The notes under the pieces: model-generated
The model's input: the letters and a program-made list of their open reading frames with translations, nothing else
What the model was told of the DNA's origin: nothing
The model's database searches: none
Position numbers and translations under genes: made by a program
Shown: one piece after another, positions 1 through 6,899 of the stretch
Position numbering within the stretch: position 1 is the first letter of the stretch
How the letters are laid out: each line of letters opens with the position of its first letter
Assembly (NCBI GenBank): GCA_964540995.1
Contig: CAZIOU010000020.1
Location: 1 to 16,318, forward strand
DNA length: 16,318 nt
Direction of reading: 5' to 3'
DNA from: JAZDLR01 sp964540995
GTDB lineage: Bacteria; Patescibacteriota; Patescibacteriia; UBA1558; 2-01-FULL-52-15

Positions 1-1999
1 ACTTCTGCAAGCCGGCGATAGCCTGATTGAGATCGGTGGTCTGTTGGGTCAGGAAGTCATGACGTTCTTTGACTTCGTTGTACTCTGCCAGGGTAGCGTC
101 ATCGATACTACCGATGATTGCTAGTTGACGTTTCTGCTCTTGGATCTGACTACGGGTCGCTTCGTGATCGAGGGTAGCGACTTTGATAGCTTTGAATTGA
201 GGATATTCTTCTTGAATTTCACGTTGCAAGTCTTCGTTTCTGGTTTCCAACTTAGCCACTTCAATATTGAGCTTATTCAAATCTTGATTGAGCAAATTAT
301 AGTCATATTGCAGACGGGAGTACTGCTTCTGCCAGTCGAGGATCTGTTGCTTCTTGCCTTCTTCCAGCTGATTGAAGTGGGCGATCTGCTCGTTCAAGGC
401 CTCGATAGCTTGTGCTTGCTTGGCTAATTGAGCGGTGAGGGATTCTAATTGTTTGCCGTTGGTTTCATTGTTGCGGCCACCAGCATCTTTCATCTGATCT
501 TTGATCTTGGCTTGCTCATGAGCTGCCTCGGTGTCTTGATGTCGTAAGGCCGCAATCTGCTGTTCTGATCCTTGTCGTTGCAATTGAATTTGCTGTAATT
601 CTGCCACTAGCTTATCTTTGTCGGCGATCAATTGTTTGTAGTGATCTAGTACTTGAGCTTGGTTGGCTGGATTGGGTTTGCGTAGAGCGCCCCAGAAGCT
701 CTTGAGCTTAGCAGCAAATGATGTCCAAGTGGTACGGATCTGCGACCAGCTAGCATCGTCAGTCGCTTGCGTGATGAGTTGTTCTAATTCATCGTGATGC
801 TGTTCCAACTCGGCAGCGGTAGCAGCTAGCTGATCCCAGTCAGCGTGCGGTTCGAGGTTGGCGCTGACCTGCTGCTCTGCTTGGCGAATGGCTGATTCTA
901 ATTGTTGTAGTTTGTGTTGCAGGTCTTTGACTTGAGTCGCTGTCGAATGAGAGGAGCGTTGTAATTCTTCCATCTCAATCTGTAATTTACTGCGTTTATT
1001 GTTGAGTGTATCGAGCCGTGCCTGCAGCCAGACCAGATTCTCTTGACCTGATTTGATCATATCAATATCGCGACTGCCTTCGAGACGCGTCTTCTCACGA
1101 CTTAATAGATTGTATTCGTCTTGTAACGTTGTCAATTTCTTCTGTAGTAGATCAAATTCTTGGCTACGAGTCGGACCACCGGATTGTTTCTCCAGCTCAT
1201 GTCCGACAGCTTCCAGCTCATGCTTAACTTTGGTTACTTTGGACTCTTGAGCTTTCTGCTGTTGGTGAACAGAGGTCAATTCTTGTTGCAAGGTATGATT
1301 GAGGTAGCTGTAGTAGTGGGTCTGTAGGTCATGAAGGTTTTTCTCCAATTCTTCTTTCAATTCGAGACGTTTTACTTGGCGTGACAATGAACGCAGGCGA
1401 GGAGTGATTTCAGCTAAAACATTCTCTCCTTGGATTAGATTTTCTTGCGTGGCTAATAGTTTATTGACCGCTTGATCCTTCTTGATCTGATACTGTTTGA
1501 CACCAGTAGCTTCATCGAAGAAATCTTTGCGTTCACTGGCTGATAAAGTTAATAAATGATCAACGGTTCCTTGGCCGATGACGCTATAACTTTTCTGTCC
1601 GAAGTGCGCCTTGGCGAGCAGGATCTGAATATCAGCGAGACGGACCTTGGTATTGTTCAATAAATATTCACTTTCACCATCACGATAGATTTTGCGGCTG
1701 ACGACAATTTGATCATAGTCAACCGGAGCTTGATGGTCGCTGTTATCGAGATGAAGATCAACTTGGGCGAAACTCAAGCGAGATTTCTTGTCCGAGCCAG
1801 CGAATATGACGTCATCGGATTTCTTGCCGCGTAACAATTTGACGCTCTGTTCTCCCAAGACCCAACGTACCGAGTCGGCCACATTGGATTTGCCGGAGCC
1901 ATTAGGGCCGACGATAGAGGTGAGCTCGCGGTTAAATACTAGTTCAACCTGGTGAGCGAAGGATTTGAAGCCTTGGATTTCGAGTTTTTTGAGATACAT
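1..1999 (-). CDS. smc: Chromosome segregation ATPase SMC, short form without recognisable hinge (C-terminus outside window)
   Basis: SMC proteins organise and segregate chromosomes as ATP-driven coiled-coil dimers. I read 666 codons from the ATG at 1999 to the window edge without a stop. Residues 1-170 are a typical SMC N-terminal head: MYLKKLEIQGFKSF, Walker A GPNGSGKS, then LRGKKSDDVIFAG and LSASERKDFFDEATG. Coiled coil follows from about residue 190. Near residue 636 the text GSIDDATLAEYNEVKERHDF matches the segment that directly precedes the C-terminal head in bacterial SMC. The glycine-rich hinge normally found between the two coil arms is missing; the middle (about 385-460) is instead a tryptophan-containing, helix-like stretch. 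The full protein would be about 800-850 residues against roughly 1150-1200 for usual SMC. No Shine-Dalgarno precedes the ATG. The signature sequences argue against RecN or SbcC. Confidence 0.9.
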   Translation of the reverse strand, partial: MYLKKLEIQGFKSFAHQVELVFNRELTSIVGPNGSGKSNVADSVRWVLGEQSVKLLRGKKSDDVIFAGSDKKSRLSFAQVDLHLDNSDHQAPVDYDQIVVSRKIYRDGESEYLLNNTKVRLADIQILLAKAHFGQKSYSVIGQGTVDHLLTLSASERKDFFDEATGVKQYQIKKDQAVNKLLATQENLIQGENVLAEITPRLRSLSRQVKRLELKEELEKNLHDLQTHYYSYLNHTLQQELTSVHQQQKAQESKVTKVKHELEAVGHELEKQSGGPTRSQEFDLLQKKLTTLQDEYNLLSREKTRLEGSRDIDMIKSGQENLVWLQARLDTLNNKRSKLQIEMEELQRSSHSTATQVKDLQHKLQQLESAIRQAEQQVSANLEPHADWDQLAATAAELEQHHDELEQLITQATDDASWSQIRTTWTSFAAKLKSFWGALRKPNPANQAQVLDHYKQLIADKDKLVAELQQIQLQRQGSEQQIAALRHQDTEAAHEQAKIKDQMKDAGGRNNETNGKQLESLTAQLAKQAQAIEALNEQIAHFNQLEEGKKQQILDWQKQYSRLQYDYNLLNQDLNKLNIEVAKLETRNEDLQREIQEEYPQFKAIKVATLDHEATRSQIQEQKRQLAIIGSIDDATLAEYNEVKERHDFLTQQTTDLNQAIAGLQK

Positions 2000-2009
2000 A
2001 GGATAGCGT

Positions 2010-2085
2010 AATTAGTTATTCGTTATTAGTTACTAGGGCAGAGGAGATCTTTCTTCACGAATAACTAATAACAATTAACTAATGA
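2010..2085. repeat. AT-rich imperfect inverted repeat upstream of smc
   Basis: The arm at 2010-2035 (TTAGTTATTCGTTATTAGTT within it) is nearly the reverse complement of the stretch at 2059-2085 (CGAATAACTAATAACAATTA). The spacer is about 23 nt. The repeated units ATTAGTTA and TTATTAG are low-complexity. It may form a long hairpin or cruciform in the 280-base gap between the divergent smc and the membrane-gene operon. There is no T-tract, so I do not call it a terminator. The rest of the gap holds the operon promoter and dyad. Confidence 0.55.
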
Positions 2086-2157
2086 CTAACGACAAATAAC
2101 TCGCGTATTCTAACATTTTTTGGCTGATATGACTAGAAAAATGAGAGCATTGATCCC

Positions 2158-2180
2158 GTTAGATAACCATTGTATCTAAC
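2158..2180. promoter_or_regulatory. Perfect 8-bp dyad GTTAGATA-N7-TATCTAAC, candidate operator
   Basis: GTTAGATA at 2158-2165 is the exact reverse complement of TATCTAAC at 2173-2180, with spacer ACCATTG. The dyad ends 5 bp before the -35 box at 2185, a position typical of an activator site, although a repressor or an unrelated hairpin is possible. The regulator is unknown. Confidence 0.45.
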
Positions 2181-2184
2181 TGGA

Positions 2185-2213
2185 TTGACAAAAATGCCTA
2201 TTTATGCTAATAT
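2185..2213 (+). promoter_or_regulatory. Strong sigma70-type promoter of the membrane trio
   Basis: A consensus -35 TTGACA (2185-2190), a 17-nt spacer and -10 TAATAT (2208-2213) are present, with an upstream TGC that makes an extended -10. Transcription should start near 2220, giving a leader of about 60 nt with a GCGC-TTCACA-GCGC hairpin just before the ribosome binding site. Confidence 0.8.
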
Positions 2214-2279
2214 TATATATTACTGTCCTTCGACAATTTACCTAGATTCTGCGCTTCACAGCGCGAGGAAGGGGTTTAA

Positions 2280-2921
2280 ATGCGGTGGATTGAATTAGAA
2301 CATTGGGACTGGTCGAGCTGTGGCTTGACCTTTAGTCTTGTGATCACGATCTGGGCTGCCTATGAGATGCTGCGGCAAGCCGTACATCTGTGGAGTCAGC
2401 CGGAGATGAAAGGTGAGTCATTGTCGTACAACGCCAACGCTTACTTCTTCATCACCAACATTGTCGTTGGTCTGTACGGCTGGCATTTCCATAAGTTGGC
2501 ACTATTCATCAATGGTGGATTTATGTCGCTGATGTATCTGCCAGTGATGGTTGGGCTGTTTAAGCTCAAGCCACTTAAACGGTTGGAGACGTTGGTGCTT
2601 TCACCGACGCTGCTGATTGCCTTGATTATTAGTGTCACTCATCGGTCGCTCTTGAAGGAGATGTTCTTCATCTTGTCACTCGGTGGACTTCTGTTTCAAC
2701 TAGCTATCCCTTGGGAGATTTTCCGGAATAAAGAACGAGGAGTGGTTCGGGTTCAGGTATTCGTGCCTTTTATCTTTAGCACGATGGTCTGGTGGGGTTA
2801 CGCTATTGTGACTCATGACCCAGTCCTGATCTGGACCTCCCCGATGTATCTCGCAGTCTTGACAGTCACTATCGCAGTGTGGCTGCGATATCCCAACCGC
2901 TCGCAAGGAGGAGTAGAATGA
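2280..2921 (+). CDS. Seven-helix membrane protein, SWEET/PQ-loop-like
   Basis: A 213-residue protein with about seven hydrophobic helices in a 3+1+3 pattern: about 15-37, 50-68, 72-95, a linker helix 105-122, then 128-148, 157-175 and 181-202. The first bundle reads like a SWEET/SemiSWEET sugar-transporter repeat: RQ..HLW before an ESLS segment, then LYGW and an asparagine in the third helix (N78). The second bundle repeats the layout with Q140, IPW, WWGYAI and a following short loop. A bidirectional sugar or small-solute carrier would fit, but this rests on motif resemblance only. The ATG is set by the ribosome binding site AGGAAGGGG at 2266-2274. It is the first gene of a three-gene operon and overlaps the next gene by 4 nt (ATGA). 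Alternative: an unrelated seven-helix family. Confidence 0.6.
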   Translation: MRWIELEHWDWSSCGLTFSLVITIWAAYEMLRQAVHLWSQPEMKGESLSYNANAYFFITNIVVGLYGWHFHKLALFINGGFMSLMYLPVMVGLFKLKPLKRLETLVLSPTLLIALIISVTHRSLLKEMFFILSLGGLLFQLAIPWEIFRNKERGVVRVQVFVPFIFSTMVWWGYAIVTHDPVLIWTSPMYLAVLTVTIAVWLRYPNRSQGGVE

Positions 2922-3520
2922 ATCCCATCGTCTGTCTCATCTCGATGGCCTGGGTCATCATTTCCGCCATCGTTTCGGTGGCGGAGAACACATTTACGAA
3001 GTCGATGATGCTGCAAGCCGGCATCATCAAGAAGATCACGGAAAAGTGTTTGCCCTTCTACGCCCACGGAGGAATGTGGGCGGACTTCTTCCTCATGTCT
3101 CCTATGCTGGGGATGATGTGGACCTATAACGAACAGTGGAACTATATTCGCTGGATCGTTTGTGGGGTCATCAGTACTGTGGCTAGCGTCGGAATGCACT
3201 GGCAGTACCGCAAGGGTGATCCTTGCTCCACAAACTATGGGGGCAATATCATCATCGCGGGCTACCTGCACATGATCTACTTCGCCGTCGCGATGACCAT
3301 CATGCTGTTGACCTTCTTCTGTACGAGCGGCATGAGTCTGGTGCACATCATCGCCATCTCCGCCCTGCTGGCTGTGTTCTTTCCGCTGGGCATGCTGCAG
3401 CCAGCTATCTATGTGCATGGCAAGTTCGACGGCCAGGCCAAGTTCCAGTTCTATGGAGCTATCGCCGGCCTGTTCATCGGGCTCGTGCTGCGCTTCACGC
3501 TGATCAAGGCGTCCTTCTAG
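2918..3520 (+). CDS. Unknown six-helix membrane protein with spaced histidines
   Basis: I do not recognise this 200-residue protein. It has about six hydrophobic helices: 4-22, 46-67, 75-95, 108-133, 138-165 and 173-195. Histidines lie in or beside the helices at H50 (AHGGMWADFF), H94 (GMHWQY), H118 (YLHMIYF), H143 and H167 (YVHGKFDG), together with D56. Such spacing could bind metal or haem or serve catalysis, but this is inference. The start at 2918 is chosen because AAGGAGGAG lies just upstream and the ATG overlaps the previous stop by 4 nt, which indicates translational coupling. The gene uses C-ending codons heavily (ATC, TTC, CTG) and looks more GC-rich than smc and rnc nearby, which may point to a different origin. 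Confidence 0.75.
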   Translation: MNPIVCLISMAWVIISAIVSVAENTFTKSMMLQAGIIKKITEKCLPFYAHGGMWADFFLMSPMLGMMWTYNEQWNYIRWIVCGVISTVASVGMHWQYRKGDPCSTNYGGNIIIAGYLHMIYFAVAMTIMLLTFFCTSGMSLVHIIAISALLAVFFPLGMLQPAIYVHGKFDGQAKFQFYGAIAGLFIGLVLRFTLIKASF

Positions 3521-3528
3521 GAGGTGTG

Positions 3529-3744
3529 ATGCGAAAGTTATTCAAGGCTTTCTGGCAAGAATTCTGGGGACCGATGCCAGACGAAGACACACGGTCCTAC
3601 GGTCCGATGATGCCCGCTCCGTACCTGATGCGGAGGGTGTTCGGTGTCAAACTCCTTGTTCTGATGATTTTTCTGGTCTCGGTGCTCGTCAGTCACGGGC
3701 GCGTGATCAGCTGGCTGACGCACCTATTCGCGCTCAATCACTGA
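3529..3744 (+). CDS. Small single-pass membrane protein, third gene of the trio
   Basis: A 71-residue protein of unknown function. The first 35 residues are soluble, with aromatic and proline-rich text (FWQEFWGPMPDED, YGPMMPAPY); one hydrophobic helix lies at about 38-58 (VKLLVLMIFLVSVLV), and a short tail follows. The ATG at 3529 is set by AGGAGGTG immediately upstream, eight nt after the stop of the six-helix gene. The same frame is open much farther upstream, but that part only shadows the previous gene. A strong terminator follows the stop. The tight coupling suggests a small partner subunit of the two larger membrane proteins. Confidence 0.75.
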   Translation: MRKLFKAFWQEFWGPMPDEDTRSYGPMMPAPYLMRRVFGVKLLVLMIFLVSVLVSHGRVISWLTHLFALNH

Positions 3745-3750
3745 GCAACG

Positions 3751-3786
3751 ACCGGCTCTCTCTTTCGAGGGAGGGCCGGTTTTCTA
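3751..3786 (+). terminator. Intrinsic terminator of the membrane trio
   Basis: ACCGGCTCTCTC pairs with GAGGGAGGGCCGGT across a TTTC loop with minor mismatches, and is followed by TTTCT. It lies 7 nt after the last stop of the operon. Confidence 0.85.
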
Positions 3787-3792
3787 ATTATG

Positions 3793-3822
3793 AAAAAACC
3801 GACCATTTCACATATGGTCGGT
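3793..3822 (-). terminator. Intrinsic terminator of the repeat surface-protein gene
   Basis: ACCGACCAT (3798-3806) and ATGGTCGGT (3814-3822) form a perfect 9-bp stem. On the minus strand it is followed by a run of T (3793-3797 plus the end of the stem). It lies 20 nt beyond the stop of the minus-strand gene and faces the trio terminator. Confidence 0.85.
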
Positions 3823-3842
3823 AATAAATATACGCAGATTCT

Positions 3843-5171
3843 CTAGCCACAAAAGACACAGTCATCAGCTTCTAGCTGCCCTGCGAAGGGTTCAAGTTTC
3901 ATTAAATCGGTAACATTCACAAACTTCACTAATCGCCATTTTTTACAGCTCGCATCTGAAACTTTTTCCGAGCATAGATATCCTACAGCCTTTAAGGTAG
4001 TTATGAGTTGTTGACTCGGCGCTGTTTTTAACCAGACAGTAGACCCTAGAGTGTATTGACCATTTGAGTTTCCTAATACTGCGTTTAATCGTGATGAACT
4101 ACATTTATAAGCAGTGAAAATTGGACCCAAAAAAGTAAGTTTCTGATATTTTGTGTCAGAAGGGTAGATTTCACTGCCGATCTCAGTGGACACTGGTTTA
4201 GCAGTACATAACGGAGAAGTGTCGGTATACATTTGTGAGTCACTTACATCATCAGTGAAGCGGAAGGTGGAGAGGATATTTAATTCTTTTATTTGTTGAT
4301 TGGAAACAATTGTGTATAGCTTACCGTCTTTGAAGATACCAGTTTCCTGTAAGCCAAAGGCATCCAAATCGATTTGCACGGCTGGATATCCGTCTACCAC
4401 CAGATTTCGCTGTTCTACAATCTCATCTTCATAGAAGCCTGATAACCACTCGTTACGTGTCTTGGTTGATACTTCAATACTATCAACAGCTTCGGTTTCC
4501 CTCGGGTTAAACCAGACTTTATTTGGAGTCGTGGTATCATCGATTTTCCAACCCGCTGGATGTTTGATAGAGAAGCCAAGTTGGGAATTAGTATAGGTCT
4601 GCCAATCGCTGATATCGTCAACGAAGCGGAAGGTGGAGAGGATTTTTTTCTGGAGAGTAAATGTAGAATCTCCGCTTGTTATCATTATGAATATTGCCTG
4701 TTGATGGCCTGGAATACATGCTGTTATATATCTTCCTCCAGCCTCTCTCCAATCAGCGTGTTCTTTATCATTCACAAAGCCATTTCGTGTACCGAATTTG
4801 GTTGGTTGCCACTCTGGATTATCGGAGCAATCTGACCGGCCAGCATCAATTTCAATATAGTATTCATCTTCACTAAGTAGAAATGTATCTGGCGATGGGT
4901 TATAGTTTTGAATTTTTATTGCGTTTGTATCAATCGATCTGGGCGAAATGTATTTATTGGAGGGGTAGCTTATAGTATAGCCATAAGTATCGTTCGTATA
5001 CGTCTGCCAATCAGCCATAGTATCGGTTGTTACGACCGGACTAGTAGCTTGTATTGGTTTGTAGTTCCGTATTTGGAAATAGGCCCAACCATCGAGAGTC
5101 AGAGCGGCAGCCGCAATTATTAAAACAACACCAGTGATAATAGTGTTGTGCGAGAGGCGATGTGATTTCAT
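3843..5171 (-). CDS. Membrane-anchored extracytoplasmic protein with two repeated PsbP-like domains
   Basis: A 442-residue protein with an N-terminal hydrophobic anchor (about 10-30, no lipobox) and a large presumed extracellular part. Two similar domains, about residues 54-185 and 188-305, each open with DWQTYTN, then a Y/F-G-[YF]-[ST]-I-[SK]-[YH]-P signature, and close with ILSTFRF. This pattern resembles PsbP-like or DUF-type surface domains known from CPR genomes. A third copy seems to begin at 308-318 (SDSQMYTD) but then diverges into a cysteine-containing domain (C322, C357, C400, C409) and the tail DDCVFCG. At DNA level a 21-bp identity (4257-4277 and 4623-4643) marks the duplicated segments. 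Its function is unknown; adhesion or envelope maintenance is a guess. No clear ribosome binding site is present, and it ends at a terminator. Confidence 0.75.
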   Translation of the reverse strand: MKSHRLSHNTIITGVVLIIAAAALTLDGWAYFQIRNYKPIQATSPVVTTDTMADWQTYTNDTYGYTISYPSNKYISPRSIDTNAIKIQNYNPSPDTFLLSEDEYYIEIDAGRSDCSDNPEWQPTKFGTRNGFVNDKEHADWREAGGRYITACIPGHQQAIFIMITSGDSTFTLQKKILSTFRFVDDISDWQTYTNSQLGFSIKHPAGWKIDDTTTPNKVWFNPRETEAVDSIEVSTKTRNEWLSGFYEDEIVEQRNLVVDGYPAVQIDLDAFGLQETGIFKDGKLYTIVSNQQIKELNILSTFRFTDDVSDSQMYTDTSPLCTAKPVSTEIGSEIYPSDTKYQKLTFLGPIFTAYKCSSSRLNAVLGNSNGQYTLGSTVWLKTAPSQQLITTLKAVGYLCSEKVSDASCKKWRLVKFVNVTDLMKLEPFAGQLEADDCVFCG

Positions 5172-5219
5172 AGAGCTTGAGACCTACATGAGGTCATTAG
5201 AGCTGAGTTGATTAGAGGG

Positions 5220-5338
5220 GCGGCTGCAGGCAGCGGTGGCTTGATTCGGGCGATTCATGAATCGCCCTTAGCGCGGTGGCTATCTATTAGATACTGATGC
5301 TGTTCTTACCACCGTTTCTTCTTTAGGCCTGCAGCCGC
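5220..5338. repeat. Palindrome and short repeats downstream of rnc
   Basis: The gap after rnc holds a perfect 20-bp palindrome GGGCGATTCATGAATCGCCC (5248-5267). It is flanked by direct 9-bp copies of GCGGTGGCT (5233-5241 and 5273-5281). In addition GCGGCTGCAGGC at 5220-5231 is the exact inverse of 5327-5338, which is coding sequence at the rnc 3' end. No T-tract follows the palindrome on either strand, so it is not a standard terminator. Confidence 0.6.
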
Positions 5339-5995
5339 AGCGTTGATCTGGGCTTCCTGCTTACTGTAGCCTTCACCTTCGGTGATCATTTCTTTATCAA
5401 TATAAAGACCGACGGTAAATTTCTTGTGATGATCAGGACCGGATTCACCCAAGACTTTGTAGTGGGGGGTGACGCCATAGACTTCTTGGGACTTCTCTTG
5501 CATCTTGCTCTTGGGATCGATATACAGATGCATGCGGAGGATTTCTTCGAGCTTGATCAGAACATGATCTTTGATGAATTTTTCTGCCTTGACGTAGCCG
5601 AGGTCGAGATGGATAGCACCAATCAGCGCTTCGTAAGCATTGGCCAAGATGATACGGCGAGCTTTGCTGCTGGAGTCCTTGCTTTCGCCGCGACTCAAGT
5701 AGAGATAGTCGTTGAGGTCAATCTCTTCTGCCAGATCAGCCAAGGTATTGGCGTTGACGAGACTGGAGCGCCAGTTGGTCAGCTCACCTTCGGGGTTGGG
5801 ATAATTGGTGAAGAGGTATTCGGTAACTGCTAATTCTAAAACCGCATCACCGAGGAATTCCAGTCGTTCATTGTGATCAATAGCAAGATTCTTATGCTCG
5901 TTCAGATAGGAGCGGTGGGTCAGGGCTGATCGGATGATCTCTTTATTCTTGAATTTCAGCTTCAGGCTGCTTTCGAGTTGCTGCAGGTCCTTCAT
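5306..5995 (-). CDS. rnc: Ribonuclease III
   Basis: RNase III cleaves double-stranded RNA in rRNA maturation and in mRNA or small-RNA turnover. The 229-residue protein has the usual length and order: catalytic domain about 1-150 with the signature HNERLEFLGDAVLEL (E43, E46, D50) and E122 in ANAYEALIGAI, then a double-stranded-RNA-binding domain about 160-227 ending EAQINAAAAGLKK. The position corresponding to E. coli D114 is asparagine (N119); the other metal ligands are kept, so activity is likely. The start at 5995 is needed to keep the first helix and makes a 53-nt overlap with the end of the nusB/Nudix gene; no Shine-Dalgarno is visible, which suggests coupling. The usual neighbour smc lies farther on, separated by the surface-protein gene and the opposite-strand trio. 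Confidence 0.96.
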   Translation of the reverse strand: MKDLQQLESSLKLKFKNKEIIRSALTHRSYLNEHKNLAIDHNERLEFLGDAVLELAVTEYLFTNYPNPEGELTNWRSSLVNANTLADLAEEIDLNDYLYLSRGESKDSSSKARRIILANAYEALIGAIHLDLGYVKAEKFIKDHVLIKLEEILRMHLYIDPKSKMQEKSQEVYGVTPHYKVLGESGPDHHKKFTVGLYIDKEMITEGEGYSKQEAQINAAAAGLKKKRW

Positions 5996-6854
5996 AAGGA
6001 ATGTTTAGTTGATCAAGTACTTGGCGGAAAATATTTTTGGTTTCTTCGTAGCCGATGACGTCATGAGCTTCTTGTGGTCCGTACCAACGAGCGTCTTTGA
6101 CTTCTGACATCTGAGGCTTAAGTTCTGTATCGGTAGTTTCAAATAGATAGACATGTACCAATTTACGAAATGGTTGCTGCTCTGGTTTATGTACTTTAAG
6201 TTGGAGGTCGTCGAGATGACCTTTGTTTTCTAGATTGTGAATACCAATTTCTTCTCCGATCTCTCGAACAGCTGCTGCTTCGGCGCTTTCTTTGCCATCA
6301 ATGTGGCCCTTAGGGAACGTCCATTTACCGTAGGAGTCGAGGATCAAGGCAAAGAAGTAGTTATCTCCGTCTTGACGATAGATGATGCCACCGCTGGATT
6401 CTTCTTTGATACCTTGGCTTTCCAAAGTTTGCTTCTCACCGCGGGAAATCATTTCTTTGTAGATACTACCCAAGACACCGTTGACAAACTTACCGGAAGA
6501 ACCGCCACCGTAGGTCTTGGCTAATTCAATAGCTTCATTGATAGCTACCTTTGGTGGGATGGTTTTATCAAATTTGAGTTCAAAGATTCCGATGCGTAGC
6601 ACATTACGATCTACCAAGGTGATCTGTTCCAATGGCCACTCGGGCGCAAACTTGGTGATTAGCTTATCGATGATAGCGTGATTATCGATGACTTCTTCTG
6701 TCAAACGTAAGCTAAAACCCTGATCTTCGAAATCAGGAGCAAATTCGTCTTTGATAGTAGCCATGGCTGTGGGGACGTCCAACTTGCCATGATAAAAATC
6801 CCATTCAAATAAAGTCTGGAGAGCGAGGGTACGAGCGAGATGACGATTGGCCAT
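5943..6854 (-). CDS. nusB: NusB transcription factor fused to a Nudix hydrolase
   Basis: One reading frame of 303 residues carries two proteins that are normally separate. Residues about 1-135 are NusB (RTLALQTLFEWDF, VDRNVLRIGIFEL, INEAIELAKTYGGGSSGKFVNGVLG), the antitermination factor that works with NusE on rRNA operons. Residues about 153-285 form a Nudix hydrolase with a complete Nudix box at 183-205 (GHIDGKE-x7-REIGEEIGI), whose glutamates bind the metal for cleaving nucleoside-diphosphate-linked substrates; the substrate is unknown. PKGHIDGKES and the aromatic WTF resemble the MutT/Ap4A-hydrolase type. I chose ATG 6854 because the NusB fold begins there; a TTG at 6878 would add eight residues. 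It sits between rpmF and rnc, overlapping rnc by 53 nt. Confidence 0.93.
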   Translation of the reverse strand: MANRHLARTLALQTLFEWDFYHGKLDVPTAMATIKDEFAPDFEDQGFSLRLTEEVIDNHAIIDKLITKFAPEWPLEQITLVDRNVLRIGIFELKFDKTIPPKVAINEAIELAKTYGGGSSGKFVNGVLGSIYKEMISRGEKQTLESQGIKEESSGGIIYRQDGDNYFFALILDSYGKWTFPKGHIDGKESAEAAAVREIGEEIGIHNLENKGHLDDLQLKVHKPEQQPFRKLVHVYLFETTDTELKPQMSEVKDARWYGPQEAHDVIGYEETKNIFRQVLDQLNIPYEGPAATRKQPEAEIQE

Positions 6855-6899
6855 AGGAGAGAGGCCAGCAAAGAGCAAAGAAAGAGCGAAGGAGAGAGA

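Noticed and set aside
125..427. Plus-strand open frames within the first 2 kb (also 1053-1250)
   Set aside because: They are antisense to smc, whose translation is continuous and has clear motifs; the plus-strand products are low-complexity.
2813..3418. Minus-strand 201-codon frame rich in His, Asp and Arg
   Set aside because: Composition is that of a shadow of the GC-rich six-helix gene on the other strand; no promoter or ribosome binding site.
3223..3528. Long N-terminal extension of the small single-pass gene
   Set aside because: The frame overlaps the six-helix gene, its product is histidine/arginine-rich shadow sequence, and a strong ribosome binding site marks the ATG at 3529.
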